Positions 41,701 to 50,754 of a DNA stretch of 64,000 bases are shown one piece after another; positions within the stretch are counted from its first letter, which is position 1, and every line of letters starts with the position of its first letter. The DNA is from a virus, in the IMG/VR virus record IMGVR_UViG_3300040807_001487, positions 1 to 64,000 of that record; one strand, 5' to 3'. Made by a program: the position numbers and the translations under genes. The notes beneath the pieces are model-generated. The model did no database searches. It was not told the origin of the DNA and worked only from the letters and a program-made list of their open reading frames with translations.

Positions 41701-44700
41701 GAAACACTTTTGGTTTTTCAGAATAAAACTTAAAGTTTTGTAATTTCTCTGAATTAGTAATAAACGAATGGTATGTATTCTGGTTAAAATCTGGTGGAAA
41801 AATAGTATTTCTATTTACGCCGTCTGGAGTATAACTATCACGACCAAGCTCTGCATATTTTCCAGCACCATTTAAATATAGAGGCTTCATAGACAATCCT
41901 AGCTTTTCACAAAGCTTAGATGTTTGATCAGCAACTATTTGAGATGGAATTTTTTCATTAATATTACTTAGTTCTGAATCGTGTGCGTAAGTAATAATAA
42001 GTTTCTTGTTGCCCTTTCTTAGCCATGTCTTTAATTGCTCTAGTTCTGTGTCACTTGGTAGATGCTTAGTGTTTGCAATCCAGCAGACATCGTAATTTGA
42101 ATATGACTTTCCTGCACGACCATTTAATAATTCATCTGAAGTGATATCTAAGTCTATGTTCTGAATGTGATAGAACAAGCTATTTGTAGCTATTAAGCCA
42201 TCTTCAGAACCAGCAGAATTTTTCTTGTAGATAAAGCTGTCGTGATAACCGTCAACAAAAGAAGATCTATTTGTCCAGCCTCCAAGCTGTGCTACGTTGA
42301 TATCATCTGCCGCAAAGTCAATAGTATCAGAATCAAATTCTTGACTATTCTTTGTTAGCAAATTGCGGTAGAATAAAATAGCATCATCATCGCCTGTAAA
42401 CAACACTTCTTGAGACTCAGAGGTTACACAGGAAATAAGTACAATTGATGAAGTGTTCTCTTCTGAGAATTTCTCTTCGGCAACAACATTTGTAAACTCA
42501 GAAGCTAAAACATTCTCGATAACATCGTCAACAAACTTTGAGTTCTTGCCTTGTAAAATAAATGCCCTGTCTGTATCTTCTGGTTTGAAGAATTCTCCAC
42601 CATCCGTCCACAATTCGTCTCCGTAATTAAGCGTTGGCTCTCCTATATAATTACCGCTATATTCAGTTGAGCCAGCTACTGCATCCCAATTAAAAACACT
42701 GTTTGAATAGTTAGTGCTAAGTCTTAATGTGTTTTGTGTTGGATCTGGCTCTTGTCCCACAACTTGTTTAATAATAGAGATTTGATCTTCTGTCGCTGGT
42801 ATGATAGCAGTAAACGACGGTGACTGTTCACCAACTGATAGCAATGGAACTGGTGGAACGTCTTGATTTTTGGCAGACCAGTGGCATGTCTTTGGATCTT
42901 TATAACAAGGTTGGCCCTTATCGCAAAGGGGTTCTGTTAAACCGGGCAATAGTCCATAAGCAACTGGTATATTTCTTGGAACCCTGTGGAACTGTTGAAG
43001 TAAGTCTTGACACCATTCATACCACTGGGCGCGTAAATCGCCTTGGTGTTTAATGGGCTGTTCACATCCAACATTAGCTGTATCATAAGAGTATTCTAAA
43101 TTGTCCAGTGGGCTTATAAAGCCCCCACATGCGTGATGATACTGAGCCATAGAAGGATCATAGAACCTGATGTCACCAACACCAGAAGCAAAAAGATAAG
43201 GGGTTTTTACATTAGTTTTGATACTTCCCTCTGGGATTCTTGCTGGAACAACGTTTGTGTCTAAAGTTGGGTTTATTTGTGCATAGAGATCATTTTTGGC
43301 TGGATATATTCTAACTCTAGATCCTAGAGCGTTGAGTATTTTATTAACAACACGGTTTGTTTCTTCATATAAACCGTCAGACTCAAAGAGAGGATCATCA
43401 CCAACTAATACTAAATTTCTGTCACCATAAGATAACCACTTCTTAAGATTGTCTAACACCTCGTTGCTTAAAGAGTCTTGAGAAGGTGACAAGATAAATA
43501 GTAGACCAGCATCGTCTGGAATTTCTGGATCTACGAAACTCGTCTTGACGAATGGAATATTATTGTTGTTTTCAAATATGCCAGAAACAACATTGAATTC
43601 TGATGTTCTTATATCATTCGCCACGGCTTCTGGAGCATGATATAGTTCGTGAGCATTTCCAAAAATTCCATATTCAACTACCTTGTTATGTGGATAATAT
43701 TTTCTGCCACTAAACACTTGAACAGCTCCAGCGTTTACATAAGAAGACCAAGTTCCTTCATGATCTGCCGACTCTATAGTGTTAGTTTGTAGATGAGACT
43801 CTGAATCATAAGGAGATTGATATCCACCAAGAGTAAACTGACCAAGAGCATTCTTTTCTTCGTCGCACTCTCTGCTGTTTCTATACCAAACATTTGTGTC
43901 ATCCCACTGGTTCATGCTATCAGTTGGACAACCAATAGCTAATATTGTTCCATCTTCATTTAGATCTATCGAATAACCAACTCTTGGGTGGCCAGCAAAA
44001 TTACTTGGATAGAAATCATATGTTCCGTAGCGATTATAGTCGTTGTGGTAGCTGAAGGTTTCTTTGTACTTGTCATTTAGAGACGACTTACGAGAGACAT
44101 AATTCAAAAATTCAAATCTATACTTTGCGGTCAATAGATCGTAAACTTTGCTAGCAGCACCAGCATCATTAAATCCTTCTTCTTTAAATTCTTGTAATTG
44201 TCTATACAGTAAAGTATAAGTAGATATCGCGTTTCCTTCTAGTAACAATTCTTCTTCTGCCTTGTGTATTAACCAACTTTCCATGTTACTGGATATCATT
44301 GGCAAATCATTTGTTCTAGAAAGTTCATAAACTGTTGCTCCACGGAAATCGCTATATGGAGAACCTATAGCAATATTTTCCATGTTATCACTTATGGCAA
44401 CGCTAAAGCCAAAACCTTCATTGGGAGAATATTCGTTATAATTATTTAAATCTAACCCAAACTGTTGTGTTATGTACCATTCAGACCCGTCGTTGTCGTA
44501 CAGTAAGCCAGAGCTATATGGTTGTTTTTCAAATAAATACGCTCTACCACCGCTTGGTGGCAATGAATTAAATCGGTAGTCTTCTTCACCGTAGAATAAT
44601 CCAAAGCCAGAAGCAAACAGATCTAGATTAGTATCAATGTTTTCGTCCGAAAGTGTATACTCTATATTTTGTTGCGCGATTGATATCCAGTCTTCTTGAG

Positions 44701-47700
44701 AAGAACGATCAAACTCTACATCTAAAACAACGCCACTGTATGGAACATTGTCCCAAGATAGTAACCCGTTGTTATAAGAATACGATGGGTATGAACCAAG
44801 GAAATCATCAAGGCCGGGAACAATTCTACGCCCACAGCTTGCGCTTTCGTCAACCATGATACCAATAAAGGCTGGGAGATTATTATTTCTAATAGCAGAA
44901 TTCAGTGGATATATCTGATTAAATATATTTGTGACTTCTTGCTCTATTCTGCTACTTGCTACCGCAACATCCTCATCTCTTAACAGTCTAGTTATTTCAT
45001 AGCGATGAATAAAATCAGAATCATTTTCATATTCTTGGAATTCGTGGAATGGAACATTTTTGTTTGGCTCAAGAACGATTACATCTACGTCAACTTGGAA
45101 TGCTGGCTCGGAGAATAGGGCAAAGTAATCATTACGGTCTTTAATCAATGAACCCAAGATCTTTTTAGCAGAAACTATTTTATTGTTCACTATCTTGGTA
45201 AAACCAGAAAACTCGTCTGTAACAATAATCACTGCTACCTTAATTGGAGATGTTACTATTTGGTCGAACGTTCTGTCAAATGTACCCCGTGGCGCACCAA
45301 CAAGTACCATTTCTTTGCCAGAGGTTTCATCTACAGCAATATCTACTGCGTGTCCAAACTTTCGTCCGTAGTTACCAATATCCCACTCTTTAACTGGCGA
45401 ATTAACGCCTTGAATGTTCTTGTATGTTAGATTAAAGTAATCTCTATGGAAGCCAGATGGCAAAGTTAATATTTCTTCTAGGCTCCATCCAGATTTATCA
45501 TCTTGATCAGACCAATCATACCCACTTGGTGCTGGCAATCTTCTGTATAAGAAAACTGCTCCAGATTTATCTAGCTGTTTTGTGTCTTCGTACAACGTGT
45601 ATTCTGGCGCACCAATTGCTAGTAGATCACCACGCGTAACGATATCTTTACCATACTTTGCATGTAGCGCAAATGGGTCTTCACTAAATAGTTTAATGCC
45701 GCTAAAGTTTACTTCTGAATTACTACCATATTCTACTGTGTCAATAACTCTTGGTAATTCAACTTCTTGGTTTGATCCAGCATATCCCAACATATTAACA
45801 ATATATGGATATGATGGAATAAGTCCACCGTACTTTCTTGCTCCATAATAATTCTTGTCGTAGCCAACATCAATATTTGTGTACGTATCTTTAGCTCTGA
45901 TTACGCCACCAGTATGGCAGTCATCTGAAGTCCAGTTTATCTCATGCGTGTTTATGTCTGGGTTGGTGCATAATCCAGTAACATCACAGTCGCCATAACA
46001 AATCGTTACAACGCCTCGTATTTCATCATCAGAACTAACTGATAAATATTTATCATCTGTAACAACAACGGCAGAACCAATGTTTTCTCCGTTCCACTGA
46101 ATAATTTGTTGCTGAGTATAACTTATATCAAATGCTGGATAATTAATTGTATAAAGATTGAGCGAAGCCTGTTCTGAGTTTGGTGGGATGGGTTCATAGA
46201 AATTTGTTAGATTAAACGTCTTAGCAGTTGCCGAAAATACGTCCCTCTTATATAGCATCAAATTCATAGCAGAAGAAGAAAGTCTACCGGAGTCAATAAA
46301 GTTCGCAACGTCTACTCTGAAATTAATAGAGTTGTCTATATTCTTCTTATTCCTAGTGCTACTAAACGATGTTAGCTTTAATGTATCCTCATAAGATGGA
46401 ACAACTTCGTCATTGTAAAGATTTAAGTTAAATAACTCTACTTCTCCACCGCCGATGGTACTTAAGAAGAATCCAAAGTCTCCATCTGCTCCAAACAAAG
46501 TCTCGTTTTGGTATTGTCCAAAATTGCCAAAATTATCAACAGATTGATGACCAAGTGAATACAAGTTCATTTCTGCTTCTGGCCACAGCCCACCAGAAGC
46601 AATAAGGTTCATGTCGCCTGACGCAACTTCTGGAAAATACCCATCAACAAAAAGTACTAAGCCTGAAGGGACTCCAACGCTAACATCCTGATGACCTAAA
46701 ACATTTAGATTAAGATCACCAAGTACTGTATAATCTCCGCTTGTTGACAATAAAAGTTCTTGATTGGTAGACGGTAGATGTCTTAAGCAATCTTTAAGTC
46801 TAATTTCTGCTGCATGTATTCTGATCGTAGAATCAAACGCAGAACCAGATGGGTAAACCACATCATACTGCAAGAACATGTCATTAATGTCTGAAGAATA
46901 ATACTTATGATCAAACTCTTTGATGATATGCTCTTTGCTTGTGTTGAAAACTGACCAAGGTTCAGATTCATCAAGCAAACTATCTTTATTGAACAAGCTT
47001 GAGATTTTTGTAATACATCCACTTGGGGCTAAGTAGTGAATATCTCTGTTGATTAAGCCAAGAGACTTATCAGCGCCGTCATATGACGGAACTAATGATT
47101 GAGCATATAGACTAACAATAAGTTTTGGTCCAACTTTGCCATCGTCCCAAACAATCCGATCATCTGTAATGTGTTCAATAACACTATCAACACTAACAGC
47201 TTTTTCTGTAAAATTATAGCCTCTTGGTAAATTCTTCCTAATCCTTGGGGCGGCTGCGTAGAACTTGCCGGAAGTTTCTGGAACATCTTCTATATTAAAT
47301 CTTAAGAAGTCATTTTCTATTTGCGTGTGATAAGCAAGACCGCTTGCGTTAAGCGTTGCTGGCATATCAATATCTGTTCTGGAGCTATATGGCAAACCAT
47401 CATGTATTAGATGGTGTTCAATGAAGTCTTTATCGTTCCTGTAAGACAATCTATCAAAGTCATCATTGAAGTGACAATTCTTGAAAGCTCCAAGCTTCCA
47501 GTTATTAGAAATATCACTATCGATGTAATCCCAAAACTTATCTTTACTAGATCTACTATCGATCATTCTCATGCTAGAAAATAAATCTTCAACTCCACCA
47601 TATTCTTTTTTGTCAACAATTATATTACTTGACGTTATTGCTCTATCTGAAAATCCTAACTCAGTAATAAAGCCAGCAAATCCAACGCCAGACCCAGAAG

Positions 47701-50700
47701 AGTATCCAACAGTAACATTTTGATCTGTAGTAATTTTTGTGAATGGCTCTGAAACGCCACGCAAAGTATTGGTATCAAAATTTGAAGGAAGTTGACGTTC
47801 GTTGTCTGCGTATAGCCTCAGTCTGTTGTCTGAAGAATCGTATGTTAACAAAACAGAAAGCGGGAATGACCAAAATACTGGACTTAAAATACCTGAGTCA
47901 ATAACTTTAATAATATTACCAAGATCATCAGAAGCATATCCACATAACAGTCCGTCGCTATAGCCAATTGCGAATTCTAAATCTTCACCAGAGTTGTACT
48001 TAGAAACAATAACACTGTCTGTGAAAACATTATTGTTTGAGTCAAGAATTTCATCTGGAGAAAATCTAACGAATGCAGAAAAGTCACCAGAAGGTGCAGA
48101 GTTTGTATTATCAAAACTTAAGTGTTTGGCGACACCAGAAACTCTTACAGCAGCATCAAAGGCGTCTCTAATCTTGTAATACGAAGGATGAAAGCTAAAG
48201 TTGTGCCAGTTGATAGATCGATAGCCCAGTGATTGATTGTCATATATTGTATTGCTATTAAATCTCCATCCTAGATTTCTGTATATGTCATTCTGTGAAA
48301 TTCCAACAAAAACGCCAGATAAGTTTTCTCTACGAGAATCAAATACAGCATCATTGTTATAATTTAAGAAGTTATAGTGGCCGCTTGGGAAGGGTGTTTC
48401 GTTATAATCTTTAAAGAATGAAAAGTCAAACTCAAGATTAAAGTCATGGCCAAAAGTATTGCCAGAAATGCCCCTCCATCTTCTTGATAGATTTTCTGGA
48501 ATTAGGAAGTTATAGCCGTCGAGCAAATTGTAAGCGTGTGGTATTTCTGAATTATCTATGTTGTGATTAAAGGCAACGTCTGTATTTTCTTCGTGAGGTA
48601 TAATCCTCAGTGGCATGTTTGAATAGACAAGTTCTTGGTCTTGCGGAGCGCCAAATGTGTGTAGGTGTATTGCGTTCTGGGGAGCGTAATGAACTTCTAG
48701 TCTAATGTCAGAAATTTCTGCTCCAGAAGGAATTGGATAAATATCTAGATATAAGTGTTCAAAATACGGGCTTGAATTAAACTTCTTGTTTGGCCCAAGC
48801 TCTGGCTCAAGTTCATAGATCTTTAGTGGTATTCTGTATTCTTGGAATAGTGTAGAATTAATTACTGGCGTCTGCGTCAAAATGTAGTGGTCGCCACCGC
48901 TGTTTGCTATGCTGTAACTATACTCTACCGTGTCTGATTTGTCCGATAAGGCTTCAGATGATATACCAAGCTCATCTGTAGGAATAATACTTGAAGATAT
49001 AACATTTTGATTAACTAAAAGGCCACCTTCGACGTTCTGTAAAAACCCTCCTTCGTGATCTGTTACGAATAATATCTTGTCGTCGCTATACCCAACAACA
49101 TCTAGTGCATAGTCTCTAGACGATGGAGCTTTTCTAGCCTTAACAATAAGATCAACTTTTACAATGTCTGCATAATATGCGTCATCTATGTTTGTTGATA
49201 TATAACGAGATCTGTCAAAGCTAACATTAAAAGGACCACCAGCAAAATCTCTACCTTGATAGAAGCTAGTAGTGGTTTGTCTCTTGTCTTCAAATTTAAC
49301 TATTAACTTTCCAGAATCAACAATTGTTGAATCGTGTAAATTAATCCATGTTGAAAGTGATCTATCTGAAATTTGTTTGCCAAGATAAAGTCCGCTAGCA
49401 ATATTCTGTGTTAAGTTTGATATAATAAGACTGTCGGGGTACGATGAGTCAGATTGCCAAGTTGTGTCAACGCTTGGATATATATCCGTGTCGAAGTTGT
49501 ATGGCATAACCCTTGTTGGGAAAATATGCTTAACAATCTTCTGGCCTTCAGTTTGCACCTCTGTTGCAAAAGGCATATAATGTTCTACGAACGGAGCAAA
49601 ATCCAGCGGCTGTCTTGGGTAGCCACTGTTGCATATTTCAATAGCAGAAATTCTAAGATTATAAGTTGGACTAAAAGCGGATTGGGTTTGGGTAGAAAGC
49701 GGGGTTCCGTCTAAGGCTAGATAATCATTAGGACCATCCGTTACTGGAACTAAATGATCAGTACTACAAACAAACTCTTCGTAGCCAACATTAAAACCTT
49801 TATCAAAAGGATCATCTAAACATAATACTTCAACATCAAAACTTAACTTATAACCATTTCCATCTTCGTAAACTGGAAATCCGTTTTCCCATTCGTACAA
49901 AGCTCCATTATTAATTTCAGGCTCAGTGATATAAGTTGTATAATTTTTATCTATTATTGCAGATTCATAATCGGCATCACCACGGAATGAAAGATCTTTA
50001 TACTGAACCATCAAATCGCCAGAAGGATCTTCTAGCTTAATATTAGTAATGTTAACTTCTGGAGAAGTGTTAGATCCATAATTGCGAAGCGGAACAGCGG
50101 CCCTCATGAAAAGGAAGCTATTCTTAGTCTTAATAAGTGCTGGATTTACTGCGCACTCGTAAAAGAAAGAACCTTCAGTTGCAATAGAAGATGGCTGTAT
50201 GTATGTTGAGTTTATGTCATCTATTCTTTGGCTTACGCTACCGTGCTGCGTATAGTTACCAGTGAATACGCCCTCGTCTATGCTGGAGAATATGTTTGAA
50301 CTCTGAATGTTTTCATTGACAAAGCCAACATTAGATATATCACCAGAAGGATATAATTTTTGCTGTGCAACAAAGTTCTTGATTTTTCTTAAAGAGGCAA
50401 ACTGTCCAGCGAACTTATCGACATAAGAATTCTTGAATTTAGAATTAGACTTCAACCTTGATCTAATATGAAGTTCTGGTATTTGCGTTGTGGCTTTTAT
50501 TTTACCAGCTTTTTCACATGGGAATTTACTGGGAACCATTTCAGAGTTTGCAAAAGCTCTAATCTTAGAAGATGAGCATATGCGGGTTTTTGCGCCCAGC
50601 ATGATACCATTGGCTGGACGCAATGAACCTTCACCGCACACTCTAGGAGTAAGGGAGCGAACACCTGCGACGGTCGCCCGTATATTACTAGTTCCACATA

Positions 50701-50743
50701 TTCTTATTTTGTGATATTTGTCACATAGACATTTGATTGACAT
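38792..50743 (-). CDS. Giant 3983-residue virion adhesin with seven FG-GAP repeats
   Basis: This single uninterrupted 12-kb gene encodes a protein with, in order: a cysteine-bearing N-terminus with repeated IRICGTSNIRA-like units; beta-rich regions; a LamG/concanavalin-like part (about 740-1060); a series of short [LM]NL-x3-G units (about 1338-1500); and four FG-GAP (integrin-alpha-type) repeats near residues 1695, 1795, 2108 and 2250. A vWA-like segment (about 1830-2050) interrupts repeat 2. After a long insert with two related alpha/beta segments (about 2406-2450 and 2881-2924), three more FG-GAP repeats follow near 3505, 3630 and 3755, and the protein ends with more [LM]NL units. Signature strings include FGYSVKLQGNRLFVGAP and FGYDIDVNGGILAIGAP. 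It lies just after the tape measure, so it is a tail-tip or side fibre protein likely to bind host surface. Confidence 0.8.
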   Translation of the reverse strand: MSIKCLCDKYHKIRICGTSNIRATVAGVRSLTPRVCGEGSLRPANGIMLGAKTRICSSSKIRAFANSEMVPSKFPCEKAGKIKATTQIPELHIRSRLKSNSKFKNSYVDKFAGQFASLRKIKNFVAQQKLYPSGDISNVGFVNENIQSSNIFSSIDEGVFTGNYTQHGSVSQRIDDINSTYIQPSSIATEGSFFYECAVNPALIKTKNSFLFMRAAVPLRNYGSNTSPEVNITNIKLEDPSGDLMVQYKDLSFRGDADYESAIIDKNYTTYITEPEINNGALYEWENGFPVYEDGNGYKLSFDVEVLCLDDPFDKGFNVGYEEFVCSTDHLVPVTDGPNDYLALDGTPLSTQTQSAFSPTYNLRISAIEICNSGYPRQPLDFAPFVEHYMPFATEVQTEGQKIVKHIFPTRVMPYNFDTDIYPSVDTTWQSDSSYPDSLIISNLTQNIASGLYLGKQISDRSLSTWINLHDSTIVDSGKLIVKFEDKRQTTTSFYQGRDFAGGPFNVSFDRSRYISTNIDDAYYADIVKVDLIVKARKAPSSRDYALDVVGYSDDKILFVTDHEGGFLQNVEGGLLVNQNVISSSIIPTDELGISSEALSDKSDTVEYSYSIANSGGDHYILTQTPVINSTLFQEYRIPLKIYELEPELGPNKKFNSSPYFEHLYLDIYPIPSGAEISDIRLEVHYAPQNAIHLHTFGAPQDQELVYSNMPLRIIPHEENTDVAFNHNIDNSEIPHAYNLLDGYNFLIPENLSRRWRGISGNTFGHDFNLEFDFSFFKDYNETPFPSGHYNFLNYNNDAVFDSRRENLSGVFVGISQNDIYRNLGWRFNSNTIYDNQSLGYRSINWHNFSFHPSYYKIRDAFDAAVRVSGVAKHLSFDNTNSAPSGDFSAFVRFSPDEILDSNNNVFTDSVIVSKYNSGEDLEFAIGYSDGLLCGYASDDLGNIIKVIDSGILSPVFWSFPLSVLLTYDSSDNRLRLYADNERQLPSNFDTNTLRGVSEPFTKITTDQNVTVGYSSGSGVGFAGFITELGFSDRAITSSNIIVDKKEYGGVEDLFSSMRMIDSRSSKDKFWDYIDSDISNNWKLGAFKNCHFNDDFDRLSYRNDKDFIEHHLIHDGLPYSSRTDIDMPATLNASGLAYHTQIENDFLRFNIEDVPETSGKFYAAAPRIRKNLPRGYNFTEKAVSVDSVIEHITDDRIVWDDGKVGPKLIVSLYAQSLVPSYDGADKSLGLINRDIHYLAPSGCITKISSLFNKDSLLDESEPWSVFNTSKEHIIKEFDHKYYSSDINDMFLQYDVVYPSGSAFDSTIRIHAAEIRLKDCLRHLPSTNQELLLSTSGDYTVLGDLNLNVLGHQDVSVGVPSGLVLFVDGYFPEVASGDMNLIASGGLWPEAEMNLYSLGHQSVDNFGNFGQYQNETLFGADGDFGFFLSTIGGGEVELFNLNLYNDEVVPSYEDTLKLTSFSSTRNKKNIDNSINFRVDVANFIDSGRLSSSAMNLMLYKRDVFSATAKTFNLTNFYEPIPPNSEQASLNLYTINYPAFDISYTQQQIIQWNGENIGSAVVVTDDKYLSVSSDDEIRGVVTICYGDCDVTGLCTNPDINTHEINWTSDDCHTGGVIRAKDTYTNIDVGYDKNYYGARKYGGLIPSYPYIVNMLGYAGSNQEVELPRVIDTVEYGSNSEVNFSGIKLFSEDPFALHAKYGKDIVTRGDLLAIGAPEYTLYEDTKQLDKSGAVFLYRRLPAPSGYDWSDQDDKSGWSLEEILTLPSGFHRDYFNLTYKNIQGVNSPVKEWDIGNYGRKFGHAVDIAVDETSGKEMVLVGAPRGTFDRTFDQIVTSPIKVAVIIVTDEFSGFTKIVNNKIVSAKKILGSLIKDRNDYFALFSEPAFQVDVDVIVLEPNKNVPFHEFQEYENDSDFIHRYEITRLLRDEDVAVASSRIEQEVTNIFNQIYPLNSAIRNNNLPAFIGIMVDESASCGRRIVPGLDDFLGSYPSYSYNNGLLSWDNVPYSGVVLDVEFDRSSQEDWISIAQQNIEYTLSDENIDTNLDLFASGFGLFYGEEDYRFNSLPPSGGRAYLFEKQPYSSGLLYDNDGSEWYITQQFGLDLNNYNEYSPNEGFGFSVAISDNMENIAIGSPYSDFRGATVYELSRTNDLPMISSNMESWLIHKAEEELLLEGNAISTYTLLYRQLQEFKEEGFNDAGAASKVYDLLTAKYRFEFLNYVSRKSSLNDKYKETFSYHNDYNRYGTYDFYPSNFAGHPRVGYSIDLNEDGTILAIGCPTDSMNQWDDTNVWYRNSRECDEEKNALGQFTLGGYQSPYDSESHLQTNTIESADHEGTWSSYVNAGAVQVFSGRKYYPHNKVVEYGIFGNAHELYHAPEAVANDIRTSEFNVVSGIFENNNNIPFVKTSFVDPEIPDDAGLLFILSPSQDSLSNEVLDNLKKWLSYGDRNLVLVGDDPLFESDGLYEETNRVVNKILNALGSRVRIYPAKNDLYAQINPTLDTNVVPARIPEGSIKTNVKTPYLFASGVGDIRFYDPSMAQYHHACGGFISPLDNLEYSYDTANVGCEQPIKHQGDLRAQWYEWCQDLLQQFHRVPRNIPVAYGLLPGLTEPLCDKGQPCYKDPKTCHWSAKNQDVPPVPLLSVGEQSPSFTAIIPATEDQISIIKQVVGQEPDPTQNTLRLSTNYSNSVFNWDAVAGSTEYSGNYIGEPTLNYGDELWTDGGEFFKPEDTDRAFILQGKNSKFVDDVIENVLASEFTNVVAEEKFSEENTSSIVLISCVTSESQEVLFTGDDDAILFYRNLLTKNSQEFDSDTIDFAADDINVAQLGGWTNRSSFVDGYHDSFIYKKNSAGSEDGLIATNSLFYHIQNIDLDITSDELLNGRAGKSYSNYDVCWIANTKHLPSDTELEQLKTWLRKGNKKLIITYAHDSELSNINEKIPSQIVADQTSKLCEKLGLSMKPLYLNGAGKYAELGRDSYTPDGVNRNTIFPPDFNQNTYHSFITNSEKLQNFKFYSEKPKVFQRPDFSTFKETLIIPIELNGATRVASIIGEFFTAYGDNSVRDINRTNINYHYNNSGFAKVSFELPTQDSGYFIKTGWYVQSPIESDSTISIYAKNLNKIYRGQKDPVTGELIEPNKITAYGQSDINSEYTEIFTEEIGEIVKKKLTTSYAEINLGPFYPWSNQVDIYITSNDTKLLPLNESDSLPYTAKMAFASGYAVPIIEVKGFKDVFEDVQVVIPGTPEQEIIIQPPLRELGSNHYKYCPDQTADGCLDDFDVALNYRGGKPQSGWQAQYLSGNEIKTIDGPVVVAQEIEIFSPFLAGFNRSRITVISDASMLQGSGILDENGVYSPRLSEFVSSLYPTTDFSSVLNNGKVYSIRNKIISPERGSPYKWYSAAGHAGLISRFNPNNNNVTRLPMSDFVGNESEYDPEYVHRPKYVWECEDAPPIEDTEKVKQQMINIFASGLHENFSSQFSGIIDGIPYGDNLSLYKAKGYDFLDFEQFPEGYPGDLFGYSVKLQGNRLFVGAPFSAYHQESGIVKWDQISNTVQYETPSGVTLSAFGGAGAVYLFENNNNGVSPIREQATAWQYIRKFRPDSINVGQDYTDVNVCNRPEELGINEYDLFNDLPESRFTDRFGYDIDVNGGILAIGAPGHDFQNFVEEDPRVGLFMNKAFGNAFDYRTRTVYDLGTSGVRSELPNSGLGILNNGAVYLYSEDYDFIQREKYWHKLEKISPQGYNSHKQKTYDYVDLELISISGSENSHFGESVSVARRRRTDADYTVAIGSKNHPFTDEDVYKPDHGAGYTYDLMLRRPQPATRSSEAYISGRLFGHSGVQENEILFNISNTEDDAQANTASGIIFTNPRGEIFIEVSGQDPSEYGFIQHRPFIKSVDGVILAGKIHTNALRLAVEGRPDEASGIMNLYSNAADSANVYNKLGLYNFGVDGIVQESGLNLVLELESAPIESSGQLWLFASGVGQNVGEMNLRTRGY

Positions 50744-50754
50744 ACATAGTCCTG

